Below are positions 27,981 to 36,079 of a stretch of 64,000 nucleotides of DNA, piece by piece. Source of the DNA: an uncultured Acetatifactor sp. (lineage in GTDB: Bacteria; Bacillota; Clostridia; Lachnospirales; Lachnospiraceae); assembly GCA_910585665.1 (NCBI GenBank), contig CAJUFI010000019.1, positions 1-64,000 on the forward strand, read 5' to 3'. The notes beneath the pieces were generated by a model that saw nothing but the letters and a program-made list of their open reading frames with translations, did not search any database and had not been told where the DNA came from. The position numbers and the translations under genes are program-made. The stretch's first letter is position 1; every line of letters starts with the position of its first letter.

Positions 27981-28000
27981 TCAGATTAAATTTAATCTGA
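27981..28000. promoter_or_regulatory. Perfect 20-bp palindrome upstream of the leuS promoter
   Basis: TCAGATTAAA is followed directly by its reverse complement TTTAATCTGA. It lies three bases after the stop codon of the EF-G-like gene and 19 bases upstream of the leuS -35 box. It could be a protein-binding site or, with the T-rich sequence that follows, a weak terminator for the EF-G-like gene. Confidence 0.5.
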
Positions 28001-28003
28001 ACC

Positions 28004-30094
28004 TCAATCTTCAGAATCCTCGGACGCGCTGGCCGCCCTGGCAGCGACTTCCTTCTCCTGTACATCCGAGGGAGCCTGCTCATAGCGGATGAACTCATAG
28101 GCGTATACGCCCCTGCCGCCGGTCATGGAACGCAGATCCGTGCAGTAGCCGTGCAGACAGCTCTGGGGAATCTCCGCCTCGATGATCTGCTTTCCTCCCA
28201 CAGTGGGGTTCATTCCCAGCACGCGGCCTCTGCGCTTGTTCAAATCGCCCATGACATCGCCCGTATAGGCATCGGGAACGGTGACCTTCAGGGAAGCGAT
28301 GGGCTCTAACAGCACGGGATGGGCCTCCATGAAGCCTTTCTTGAAGGCCTGGATGGTGGCCATCTTGAAGGCCTGCTCGGAGGAGTCCACCGGATGGTAG
28401 GAGCCGTCATACAGCACGGCTTTCACGCCCACTACCGGATAGCCCGCCATAGGCCCCTTCACCACGGACTCCTGAAGCCCTTTCTCCACGGCCGGGTAGA
28501 AGTTCTTGGGAACGGCGCCGCCTACCACTTCCTGGGTGAAGACAAAGGCCTGGTCCAAATCCTCGGAAGGGCTGAAGCGCATCTTCACATGGCCGTACTG
28601 GCCGTGGCCGCCGGACTGCTTCTTATATTTATATTCCACGTCTGACTGCTTGCGGATGGTCTCCTTGTAAGCCACCTTGGGCCTGGACAGCTCCACGTCC
28701 ACCTTGTATTCGTTCAGCAGGCGGCTGACGACGATGTCCAGATGCTGGTCGCCCATGCCGTAGAGGAGGGTCTGCCTGTTCTCCGCGTCATTGACCATCT
28801 TCAGGGTCAGGTCTTCCTGGGTCATCTTCTGCAGGGCCTGGGAAATCTTGTCTACATCGCCTTTGTTCTTGGGCGTGTAGCGCATGTAGGTGTAAGGGGT
28901 GGACACGTCAAGCTTGCCGTACTTGATCGGGGTGGCTTTGGTGGCAAGGCTGTTGCCCGTCCTGGCGTCGCTGAGCTTGGCCAGGGCGCCGATGTCGCCC
29001 GCGTGGAGCTCCGGCACTTCCGTGGCCTTGTTGCCCTGGAGGACGTAGAGCTTGCCGACCTTCTCCTCCACTTCCGTGTCCACGTTGTACAGCTGGTCAT
29101 CTGTCTTCAGCACGCCGGAATTCACCTTGATCAGGGAATATTTTCCGATGAAGGGATCCACGATGGACTTCCAGACAAAAGCGGACTTCGCCTTGGAAAA
29201 GTCATAGTCGGCGTTGTAGATTTCGTTGGTCTTCTGGTTGATGCCGGCAATCTTGCGGTTCTCGGGGCTGGGCATGTATTTCACGATGTCGTCCAGCAGC
29301 GTGTACACGCCCTGGCACAGGATGTTGGAGCCCATGGTCATGGGCACGATGCTGCAGTCGCACACATTGGTGCGCAGGGCAGCCCTGATCTCCGCGTCCG
29401 AAAAGGTCTCGCCGCCGAAGTACCGCTCCATCATCTCCTCGCTGGTCTCCGCCACGGCCTCCATCAGCGTGTCCCGGCACAGCTCCAGGTTCGCCTTATT
29501 GTACTCCGGAATCTCGCAGTCCACCACTTCCTTGCCCTGCCAGCGATGTCCCGTCTCGGAGACCACGTTCACGTAGCCTACGAACTTCTCGCTCTCACGG
29601 ATGGGCAGGTTGAAGGGGGCCATCTTCTTGCCGTAGAGATTCGTCATGTCCTCCACCACCTGGCGGAAGGAGGCATTGTCCACGTCCATATTGGACACAT
29701 AGACGAATCTGGGCAGCTTGTATTTCTCACACAGTTCCCATGCCTTCTGAGTGCCTACCTCGATGCCGGACTTGCCGTTGACCACGATGATGGCGGCTCC
29801 GGCGGCGCTGACGGCCTCCTCGGCCTCGCCCACGAAGTCAAAATAGCCGGGGGTGTCTATCACATTAATCTTGTACCCTTCCCACTCGATGGGGATAATG
29901 GAGGCGTTAATGGAAAACTTTCGCTTCTGCTCTTCCTTGCTGTAGTCGCTCAGGGTATTTCCATCGGACACTTTACCCATTCTGGATGTGATTCCGGACA
30001 GATACGCAAATGCCTCTGCCAGACTGGTCTTACCGCTTCCGCCGTGGCCCAGCAGTACTACGTTGCGAATCTTGTCAGTTGTGTAAACTTTCAT
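28004..30094 (-). CDS. Elongation factor G-like GTPase (EF-G2 type)
   Basis: The 696-residue protein has the five-domain EF-G layout: GTP-binding domain (1-~270), domain II, and domains III-V with the ending region …GGRGVYAYEFIRYEQAP. It differs from canonical FusA at key points. The P-loop is GHGGSGKT (16-23) rather than AHIDAGKT. The RGITI switch I block is replaced by EEQKRKFSI. The catalytic histidine of DTPGH is Tyr84 (DTPGYFDF). Such paralogues (EF-G2) are widespread in Clostridia and their ribosome-dependent GTPase activity is doubtful. The start at 30094 has GGAGG upstream; a TTG-started extension to 30109 would include that ribosome site. It stands alone, with its own promoter. Confidence 0.88.
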   Translation of the reverse strand: MKVYTTDKIRNVVLLGHGGSGKTSLAEAFAYLSGITSRMGKVSDGNTLSDYSKEEQKRKFSINASIIPIEWEGYKINVIDTPGYFDFVGEAEEAVSAAGAAIIVVNGKSGIEVGTQKAWELCEKYKLPRFVYVSNMDVDNASFRQVVEDMTNLYGKKMAPFNLPIRESEKFVGYVNVVSETGHRWQGKEVVDCEIPEYNKANLELCRDTLMEAVAETSEEMMERYFGGETFSDAEIRAALRTNVCDCSIVPMTMGSNILCQGVYTLLDDIVKYMPSPENRKIAGINQKTNEIYNADYDFSKAKSAFVWKSIVDPFIGKYSLIKVNSGVLKTDDQLYNVDTEVEEKVGKLYVLQGNKATEVPELHAGDIGALAKLSDARTGNSLATKATPIKYGKLDVSTPYTYMRYTPKNKGDVDKISQALQKMTQEDLTLKMVNDAENRQTLLYGMGDQHLDIVVSRLLNEYKVDVELSRPKVAYKETIRKQSDVEYKYKKQSGGHGQYGHVKMRFSPSEDLDQAFVFTQEVVGGAVPKNFYPAVEKGLQESVVKGPMAGYPVVGVKAVLYDGSYHPVDSSEQAFKMATIQAFKKGFMEAHPVLLEPIASLKVTVPDAYTGDVMGDLNKRRGRVLGMNPTVGGKQIIEAEIPQSCLHGYCTDLRSMTGGRGVYAYEFIRYEQAPSDVQEKEVAARAASASEDSED

Positions 30095-30170
30095 TTGACT
30101 TTCCTCCAATTTTTATGTAATTTGGGTATTTCGGCATGGCAATGACAAACGATTCAATTCCCATAAGACT

Positions 30171-30199
30171 ATTTTACTAGACAAATTCAATTTTTACAA
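30171..30199 (-). promoter_or_regulatory. Promoter of the EF-G-like gene
   Basis: TTGTAA (30199-30194) and TAAAAT (30176-30171) on the minus strand are 17 bases apart, about 75 bases before the start codon. Confidence 0.55.
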
Positions 30200-30344
30200 G
30201 AGAATATTGTTAATTGCCTTAATATTTGTGATATTCATGCATTTTACACGGACAACCGCTAAAACCTGCCGGGCAAAACGGCTGGTGACGGCAGGCGCCG
30301 GGGATATCGCGGCAAATTTCATCTCCAGTGCGCATAATTGGCTA

Positions 30345-30373
30345 TTGTTTTTCATGCTTTAAAGTGTTATAGT
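30345..30373 (+). promoter_or_regulatory. Promoter of tyrA
   Basis: TTGTTT (30345-30350) and TATAGT (30368-30373) are 17 bases apart, about 95 bases before the tyrA start. No aromatic amino-acid operator or attenuator was recognised in the leader. Confidence 0.6.
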
Positions 30374-30467
30374 GGAATGGCATCGACGGATGACGGAAGA
30401 ATTCGGGGATTCGCCGCGGGCAGACAGGATTGGCCTGCGGGAACCGAGGAAGAGACGAGGATGGGAT

Positions 30468-31568
30468 ATGGCTGGTCTGATATGTGGGTTTGTTGGGCTT
30501 GGGCTGATCGGCGGGTCCATTGCCAGGGCTTTGAAGAAATCTGTTCCGGACGCAAGAATCGTCGCCTATGACGTGAATCGGGAGGCGCTGCTGCTGGCGG
30601 AGAAGGAAGGTGTGGCGGACATCACGGCTTCTGCCATTGACGGAAGCTTCTCCGACTGCGATTATCTGTTCCTCTGCGCCCCTGTCCAGCGGAACGACAG
30701 CAATCTGGCGGCGGTGAAGAAGGTCATGAAGACAGATTGTCTGCTCACGGACGTGGGCAGCGTGAAGACTGCCATCCATGAGGCCGTGCGGGAGGCCGGG
30801 CTGGAGGGGCGCTTCGTCGGCGGGCATCCCATGGCCGGCAGCGAGCGCATCGGATTCGCCAATTCCAGGGCTTCCCTGCTGGAAAACGCCTATTACATCC
30901 TGACGCCTACGGACAGCGTTCCGGATCAGAAGGTGGAAGACTATCGGAATCTGGTGGCAGCGATGGGCGCGATTCCGTTGATATTGGATTATGGAAAACA
31001 TGACTATGTGACTGCCGCCATCAGCCATCTGCCCCATGTGATTGCCGCCTCTCTGGTGAATCTGGTGCGGGACAGCGATTCCGAGGACGGCATCATGAAG
31101 ATGGTGGCGGCGGGAGGCTTTAAGGACATTACCAGGATCGCCTCTTCCTCTGCCCTTATGTGGCAGCAGATCTGCCTCTCCAATACATCCAACATTTCTT
31201 CTCTGCTGTGGGATTATATACAGGCATTGACGGATTTCCGTCAGAGAATAGACGCTCGGGACGAGGGCGCGCTCTATGAGCTTTTTGACCGGGCCCGCAT
31301 TTACCGGGACTCTTTCATCAGCGCTTCCAGCGGCCCTATCAAGCGCTCCTTCCGCATCGCAGTGGACATCGATGACAAGGCTGGCGCGCTGGCACGCATC
31401 GTGGCTTTGCTGGCAAGCAAAAGCCTGAGCATCAAGAACATCGGCATCACCCACAACAGGGAATCGGATGACGGTGTGCTGAAAGTGGAGTTCTATGAGG
31501 AGGCTTCCATGACGGCGGCCGTGGAGCTCCTGACCGCAGAGGGGTATCAGGCTGAAGTCCGAGCCTGA
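30468..31568 (+). CDS. tyrA: Prephenate dehydrogenase
   Basis: The 366-residue enzyme converts prephenate to 4-hydroxyphenylpyruvate with NAD(P) in tyrosine synthesis. It opens with the nucleotide-binding GFVGLGLIGGSIARAL and has the conserved GGHPMAGSERIGF block with the substrate-binding His, followed by the helical dimer domain (…HDYVTAAISHLPHVIAAS). A C-terminal ACT domain (about 290-366, FRIAVDIDDKAGALARIV) probably binds tyrosine for feedback control. The start at 30468 has GAGG seven bases upstream; the frame is open further upstream but without protein-like character. It is monocistronic between its promoter and a hairpin terminator. Confidence 0.93.
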   Translation: MAGLICGFVGLGLIGGSIARALKKSVPDARIVAYDVNREALLLAEKEGVADITASAIDGSFSDCDYLFLCAPVQRNDSNLAAVKKVMKTDCLLTDVGSVKTAIHEAVREAGLEGRFVGGHPMAGSERIGFANSRASLLENAYYILTPTDSVPDQKVEDYRNLVAAMGAIPLILDYGKHDYVTAAISHLPHVIAASLVNLVRDSDSEDGIMKMVAAGGFKDITRIASSSALMWQQICLSNTSNISSLLWDYIQALTDFRQRIDARDEGALYELFDRARIYRDSFISASSGPIKRSFRIAVDIDDKAGALARIVALLASKSLSIKNIGITHNRESDDGVLKVEFYEEASMTAAVELLTAEGYQAEVRA

Positions 31569-31687
31569 GGCGCTGCGTTCTGCCGGATTCCGCTCCCTTC
31601 TGCTGTAGTTTGCCCTTTCTGCCGCAACATTTGAGCCGTAGGAATCCTGAAGCCAGCTTTACCGGCTGCTCCTTACAATAATACGAA

Positions 31688-31736
31688 AGCTGCCAGGAAA
31701 CGGCCTGCGCATCCGCACAGCCATTTCCTGACAGCT
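31688..31736. terminator. Long hairpin after tyrA
   Basis: A long stem with a few single-base interruptions (AGCTG.CAGGAAA…TTTCCTG.CAGCT) lies between the convergent tyrA and VanZ-like genes. No strong T run follows on either strand, so it may act in both directions with moderate strength. Confidence 0.5.
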
Positions 31737-31756
31737 CTCTAACTTACACATAGGCT

Positions 31757-32293
31757 TTATGGCGTTTTCTCTTTCCTGTCTTCCTTCCTCTTCCGGGCTT
31801 TCCGGTACAGGGCTGCCACGCAGATACAGAACAGCATGCCAAAAGCGCCGCCGCTGGTGTCCAGCAGCACATCCGCGAAACTGGCATACCGCCCCGGCAC
31901 AAAATATTGATGGAATTCATCCGCGGCCGCGGAAAGGAACACCCAGACCACAGTCAGAAGGTTCAGCTTCCTGCCCCGCTTCATCCACTGGCTCCACAGC
32001 GTATACACCAGAATCCCCATGCAGGCATATTCGGAAAAGTGGGCCAGCTTCCTGATGGGGTGCTCAAAATACTCCGCCATGCCCGTCAGCGCCGCCTCGT
32101 CCCAGGGACGGCCGGACAGGGCGTTGATGATTCCCACGAACTGTTCGGACACATACTGGCTCAGGGAGCCGGACTGCTCGGCATCCTGGGCCGAGAACCG
32201 GAATATGAGGCTGTACAGCGACAGCAAAAGGAGAGCTGCAGCAGACGACACCAGCCATCTGCGCAGCTGCCCTTCCTTTCTCTTACTGTCCAT
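31757..32293 (-). CDS. VanZ-family membrane protein
   Basis: The 178-residue protein has four predicted membrane helices and the VanZ-like signature HPIRKLAHFSEYACMGIL, with DEFHQYFVPGRYASFADVLLD between helices 3 and 4. VanZ-like proteins occur widely in Firmicutes near envelope and polysaccharide genes, and some affect teicoplanin or lipoglycopeptide resistance; the biochemical role is not settled. The start codon overlaps the last 11 bases of the upstream PilZ gene, so the two are translationally coupled. Confidence 0.88.
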   Translation of the reverse strand: MDSKRKEGQLRRWLVSSAAALLLLSLYSLIFRFSAQDAEQSGSLSQYVSEQFVGIINALSGRPWDEAALTGMAEYFEHPIRKLAHFSEYACMGILVYTLWSQWMKRGRKLNLLTVVWVFLSAAADEFHQYFVPGRYASFADVLLDTSGGAFGMLFCICVAALYRKARKRKEDRKEKTP

Positions 32294-32615
32294 TGACTGT
32301 CTGGTACACCTCTATCCTGGCGGAATCCATCTCAGGCATGCCGATGAAGATAGCGCCGTAGCCATAGCAGCCCGCCTGAAGCTCGATTCTCACAATCTGC
32401 AGGAAAGCATGAATCACTTCCTTGGTCCAGATGGTCAGATAGGCCTCGTACACCTCGCCGATCTGCAGCGCCTCCTCACACTCAAAGCCGATCCCGCTCT
32501 TGGACACATCCCCGATGCGGATCGTCACCTCTTTCCCGCTATTTCCGTCCAGCCTCTTGATCACCAGCCTGGATTCCAAGTCTGTTCTTTTTGTTTTTCT
32601 TCTCTCCTGTTCCAT
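32283..32615 (-). CDS. PilZ-domain protein, probable cyclic di-GMP receptor
   Basis: The 110-residue single-domain protein shows the two PilZ ligand motifs: a basic RRKTKR block near the N terminus (RxxxR) and DVSKSGIGFE (D/NxSxxG) about 30 residues later. Such proteins bind cyclic di-GMP and change partner activity. It has a good site (AAGGAGAGG) and overlaps the VanZ-like gene. It lies at the left end of the polysaccharide region whose right end encodes a PelD-type cyclic di-GMP receptor, so a common signal is plausible. Confidence 0.82.
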   Translation of the reverse strand: MEQERRKTKRTDLESRLVIKRLDGNSGKEVTIRIGDVSKSGIGFECEEALQIGEVYEAYLTIWTKEVIHAFLQIVRIELQAGCYGYGAIFIGMPEMDSARIEVYQTVNGQ

Positions 32616-32704
32616 ACTATACGCCTCTCCTTATCCGGTGAACTTCGCTTCCACCTAGCATGTCTTTAGTATATCATTTTTCGGCTTATATCACAAGACA
32701 AAAT

Positions 32705-33703
32705 TCAGGAATCTGAGCGGGAACCGATTCGCGCCTCCATTTTCCCATAATGTATCCGGCATTCCTTTTGGTGTCCGTCCACCAGCCGGCGCTCCATGTT
32801 CCTAATTGCGCCGTAATGCCGTATATACAGCCAGAACATGATTGCAAAATAGGGGGAGAAGAAGCGCAGCAGCCTCACAGCGTAGCGGGGGCTGGTCCGG
32901 AAAGCGGCGGATCTCTCCTGCAGGCGGAGCAGCAGGCGGAATACCGGGGATTTTTCCTTCTCCCGCTCTATCCGGCAGAGCCTGGCCACCTCCTGATTGT
33001 GCAGGACTCTGGTGGGGCTGTTGAAATTGGATATGGAGGTGGCGGAAATCCGATAGAGGATGATCGGGCGGTTCACGTAGCATATCCTGATGTTTTTATT
33101 TTCATCCAGTATCTTCTGGAAGCAGGCCCTGTCGTTGACCGTCCGGAACTGCAAGATGAAATCCAGCACGCTTTCCGTCAGCAGGGATTTTCGGCAGACC
33201 GCTGTGCCCATGATTGGGAAGCCGAGTTTTATGGCACGGTACAGCGTCTTTCCCCGGATGAAATGCTGCAGGACCACTTCCAGATAGGTGCCGTAGGATC
33301 GGATGATGCTGCCGCGGTCCGTGAATTTCAGGAAAGCGGTGCATATCATGTCATGGTCATCCAGCTTCGCCGTGATTTCGAACAGATTGAAGGGGGCGAG
33401 CAGGTCGTCCCCGTTCACCGCCACGAACCGCTCCCCCTCCACGCGCCTGAGGGCGTCCACATAGTTGACGCAGATTCCCGCGTTCTCTTCCCGGAAGAGC
33501 TTGTCTGTCTTGGCGAAAAGATTTTGGTTTTCCTGAATCCATCGGCTGATCACGAGGCAGCTGTCGTCCCGGGATCCATCGTCCGTGACAATCAGCTGGA
33601 ACTCCTGCCCCTGGCCGAATTTCTCTATCTGATATTTGATGCTTTCCAGCATGTAGGGAATGACATCCGCCTGATTGTAGCATGTGACTATAAATGTGAA
33701 CAT
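32705..33703 (-). CDS. Family 2 glycosyltransferase
   Basis: The 332-residue protein begins with a GT-A fold (MFTFIVTCYNQADVIPYMLES). The nucleotide-binding LIVTDDGSRDDS and a DxD-like NGDDLL motif are present, followed by about 120 C-terminal residues with one hydrophobic stretch (FFSPYFAIMFWLYIRH). The start at 33703 has GGAGG nine bases upstream; 15 further upstream codons are unlikely to be translated. It transfers a sugar from a nucleotide donor; donor and acceptor are unknown. It is divergent from the GT2 gene at 33906. Confidence 0.85.
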   Translation of the reverse strand: MFTFIVTCYNQADVIPYMLESIKYQIEKFGQGQEFQLIVTDDGSRDDSCLVISRWIQENQNLFAKTDKLFREENAGICVNYVDALRRVEGERFVAVNGDDLLAPFNLFEITAKLDDHDMICTAFLKFTDRGSIIRSYGTYLEVVLQHFIRGKTLYRAIKLGFPIMGTAVCRKSLLTESVLDFILQFRTVNDRACFQKILDENKNIRICYVNRPIILYRISATSISNFNSPTRVLHNQEVARLCRIEREKEKSPVFRLLLRLQERSAAFRTSPRYAVRLLRFFSPYFAIMFWLYIRHYGAIRNMERRLVDGHQKECRIHYGKMEARIGSRSDS

Positions 33704-33766
33704 TTCTCTGCCTCCGGTCTGGGAACTATATCTGTTGTTTGTAAACAATTCTTTCCTGTCGTGCGG

Positions 33767-33823
33767 TTGATTTTCATGCGGAAATATACTATATTATAGG
33801 AAGCAAGTGAAGCTTCCTATAAT
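33767..33823 (+). promoter_or_regulatory. Promoter with overlapping 12-bp inverted repeat
   Basis: TTGATT (33767-33772) and TATATT (33790-33795) are 17 bases apart. A perfect inverted repeat, ATTATAGGAAGC (33793-33804) and GCTTCCTATAAT (33812-33823) with a 7-base spacer, overlaps the end of the -10 box and the start of transcription. It could be a repressor site or a hairpin at the 5' end of the mRNA. Confidence 0.6.
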
Positions 33824-33905
33824 CGAATGCGGCGCAAAAGGACGCGCCTTTTATCAGAAGCCAAGCGCATGCTTTTCAATCCTTTGCAGAAACGAGGAAA
33901 TCACT

Positions 33906-34952
33906 TTGATATCAGTAATCATTCCTGTCTATAACGCGGAGCCCTACCTGGCCCGCTGCATCGATTCCGTGCTGGCTTCCGCCTGCGTCGGCTTTGAAAT
34001 CATCCTGGTCAATGACGGCTCCACTGACAGAAGCCCTGAAATCTGCTCCGGATATGCCGAACAGGACAGCCGCGTCCGCTTTGTCTCCCAGGAGAACCAG
34101 GGCGTGTCTGCCGCCAGGAACAGGGGTCTGGGCGAGGCCCTGGGGGAATGGGTCGTCTTCCTGGATGCGGACGATTTCATTTCCGATGATTTCCTGGACA
34201 TGGTCGCCCGGCCCGAATATCAGGATAAGGACCTCATCCTGTTCCGGTTCGCGGTATGTGCCTCCGGCGCGCCAGCAGGCTCCTGCGACATAGAAGCCGC
34301 GGGGGACGGGCCAGCCGCCCGCTGTTATCAGGGGGAAGAAATGCTTCCGTTGATCCGGCGGATTCTGGTGCCGCGGCCTCTGGAGGGCGGCTGGGCCCTG
34401 GATTTCCGCACGCCCTGTGCGAGAGCCTATAAAAGGAGGATCCTGGAGCAGCACGCCATCCGCTTCTCCCCGGATATCAGGATTGGGGAAGACCTCCTCT
34501 TCAACCTGGAATACCAGCTGAGGGCAGAATCCTGTGTCTTCCTTCCCAGGACTGTGTATTTTTATGATGTCCACGGAGACTCCTCTTCCCACCATTTCAA
34601 CCCGGGGCTCCATGAGAACCATGTCCTTCTGCTCCAGGCCGTCAGGGACGCGCTGGGCAGGTGCGGCATGTACGCCGCGCTGGAGCAGGATTATCATTCC
34701 TACGCCCTTGAGAATCTGACTTATGTGCTGATCCGGGAGATTTTCAGTCCCCTTAGCCCTCGGACATACCGGGAGAGCCGCAGGCTCTGCAGGGAGATGC
34801 GGAGGGAACGGATGTACAGAGAGGCGCTCCCATATAATCGGAAAACCGGCATCCTGCCCCGGCGGATTCTGGTGCTTTTCTTTAGATTGAAGTGCTGCCT
34901 GCTGGTAAACCTGATTTCCAGGGTAAGCTATGTCTACCTGGAACGGAAATAA
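33906..34952 (+). CDS. Family 2 glycosyltransferase
   Basis: Translation probably starts at TTG 33906 (ISVIIPVYNAEPYLARCID), eight bases after GAGGAAA; the open frame from 33807 has no ribosome site and lacks family similarity before this point. The 348-residue product has the GT-A donor site (ILVNDGSTDRS), the ENQGVSAARNRGL loop and the metal-binding DADD motif. The C-terminal half is helical and ends near the membrane. This is the only rightward glycosyltransferase in this part of the cluster, with its own promoter. The substrate is not known. Confidence 0.85.
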   Translation: MISVIIPVYNAEPYLARCIDSVLASACVGFEIILVNDGSTDRSPEICSGYAEQDSRVRFVSQENQGVSAARNRGLGEALGEWVVFLDADDFISDDFLDMVARPEYQDKDLILFRFAVCASGAPAGSCDIEAAGDGPAARCYQGEEMLPLIRRILVPRPLEGGWALDFRTPCARAYKRRILEQHAIRFSPDIRIGEDLLFNLEYQLRAESCVFLPRTVYFYDVHGDSSSHHFNPGLHENHVLLLQAVRDALGRCGMYAALEQDYHSYALENLTYVLIREIFSPLSPRTYRESRRLCREMRRERMYREALPYNRKTGILPRRILVLFFRLKCCLLVNLISRVSYVYLERK

Positions 34953-35001
34953 TTCTGCCACGCTGCTGCATCTGCCATATGCCGTCAGGCTGCCGCCGAT
35001 A

Positions 35002-36006
35002 TCACGTTTTTTCAGCAAATAGTTTTCGGTATATCGGATAAACCTTATCTTTCACCCATCCGTTCACGCAATAAGCCCAGATAATCTCCTTCACGACTTC
35101 CCCAGCGCTGCAGTCCCCGCAGCGGCGCAGCTGGCGCAGCGCTGCCCGGGCGTCTTTCCGCTGCCTGTATTTCAGGGAAATCCTGTACCGTCTCCTGGCC
35201 TTCCAACAGGCAATGCGGTCCCTTGACGCCGGATCCTCTATCCGGCAGATTTCCGCGATTTCGTCCACAAGGCTCTCGTAATCGCTGTACTTTTTCTCCT
35301 CCTGCTCCCGGGTCAGCGCCGTCCTGGAATGGCTGCCCTCCCGAATCGCCACGCCGTACAGTTCCTCACGGATTGTAGGACATTTGTGACGGTACATAAA
35401 GGGCAGCAGCATCTGGAAATTCTGGCCCACGCTGTATTCCGGTATCCGGCGCTGGGGATAAATGGCGAAAAAGGCCTCCGATTTCAGCATATAGCAGCCG
35501 CAGCACACAAAGGTCCTGGACTCCAGGATGTCCCAGAACAGCTCTTCCCTGTCCAGGTCGCCCTGCTGTTCATCGGCTTTCTCCGCCCGCTCCCCTGTGT
35601 CGGCATTGTAATACCAGGACAGGGAACGGACGCACTTGTATTCCGGGTGGGTTCTGAGGAATTCCACCCGCTTCGCCACGGACTCCGGCTTCAGCATGTC
35701 ATCGCTGTCCGGCCAGATCAGGTACTCCCCCGTCACATAGGGCAGCCCCCCGTTCACCGCGGCGGAGGCGTTCCTGTGCGGGGCCGCCACGATCCTGTAT
35801 CCGTAGCCCCTGGCGGCGAACTTTTCCCGGTACCCTTCCGCCACCCCCAGCGTCCCGTCGGAGGAACCGTCGTCCACCAGGATCATCTCTATGTCAGGAT
35901 ACGTCTGCGCCAGCACGGAATCCAGCATCTTCGCCAGATGAAGCTCACCGTTATATACCGGGGTGACGACGGATACCCGGCCTGAACAAAACTGATTTTC
36001 TTCCAT
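35002..36006 (-). CDS. Family 2 glycosyltransferase
   Basis: The 334-residue protein has the GT-A core: SVVTPVYNGELHLAKMLDSV, MILVDDGSSDGT and WPDSDDM as DxD site. The C-terminal region is rich in Arg and Tyr (WKARRRYRISLKYRQRKD). It is convergent with the GT2 gene at 33906 (49 bases between stops) and follows the ABC flippase in the same direction, so it probably helps build the unit that the flippase moves. A GGAGGAGG string lies about 13 bases before the ATG. Confidence 0.85.
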   Translation of the reverse strand: MEENQFCSGRVSVVTPVYNGELHLAKMLDSVLAQTYPDIEMILVDDGSSDGTLGVAEGYREKFAARGYGYRIVAAPHRNASAAVNGGLPYVTGEYLIWPDSDDMLKPESVAKRVEFLRTHPEYKCVRSLSWYYNADTGERAEKADEQQGDLDREELFWDILESRTFVCCGCYMLKSEAFFAIYPQRRIPEYSVGQNFQMLLPFMYRHKCPTIREELYGVAIREGSHSRTALTREQEEKKYSDYESLVDEIAEICRIEDPASRDRIACWKARRRYRISLKYRQRKDARAALRQLRRCGDCSAGEVVKEIIWAYCVNGWVKDKVYPIYRKLFAEKT

Positions 36007-36079
36007 GTGAATCTGCCCCTCCTCCCTTCTACCGCGTCCTGTTCTGCCTGTGCAGCACAGGAGGAAATCCGAACTTCTG

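Noticed and set aside
30342..31454. Leftward frame of 370 codons
   Set aside because: Shadow of tyrA on the opposite strand.
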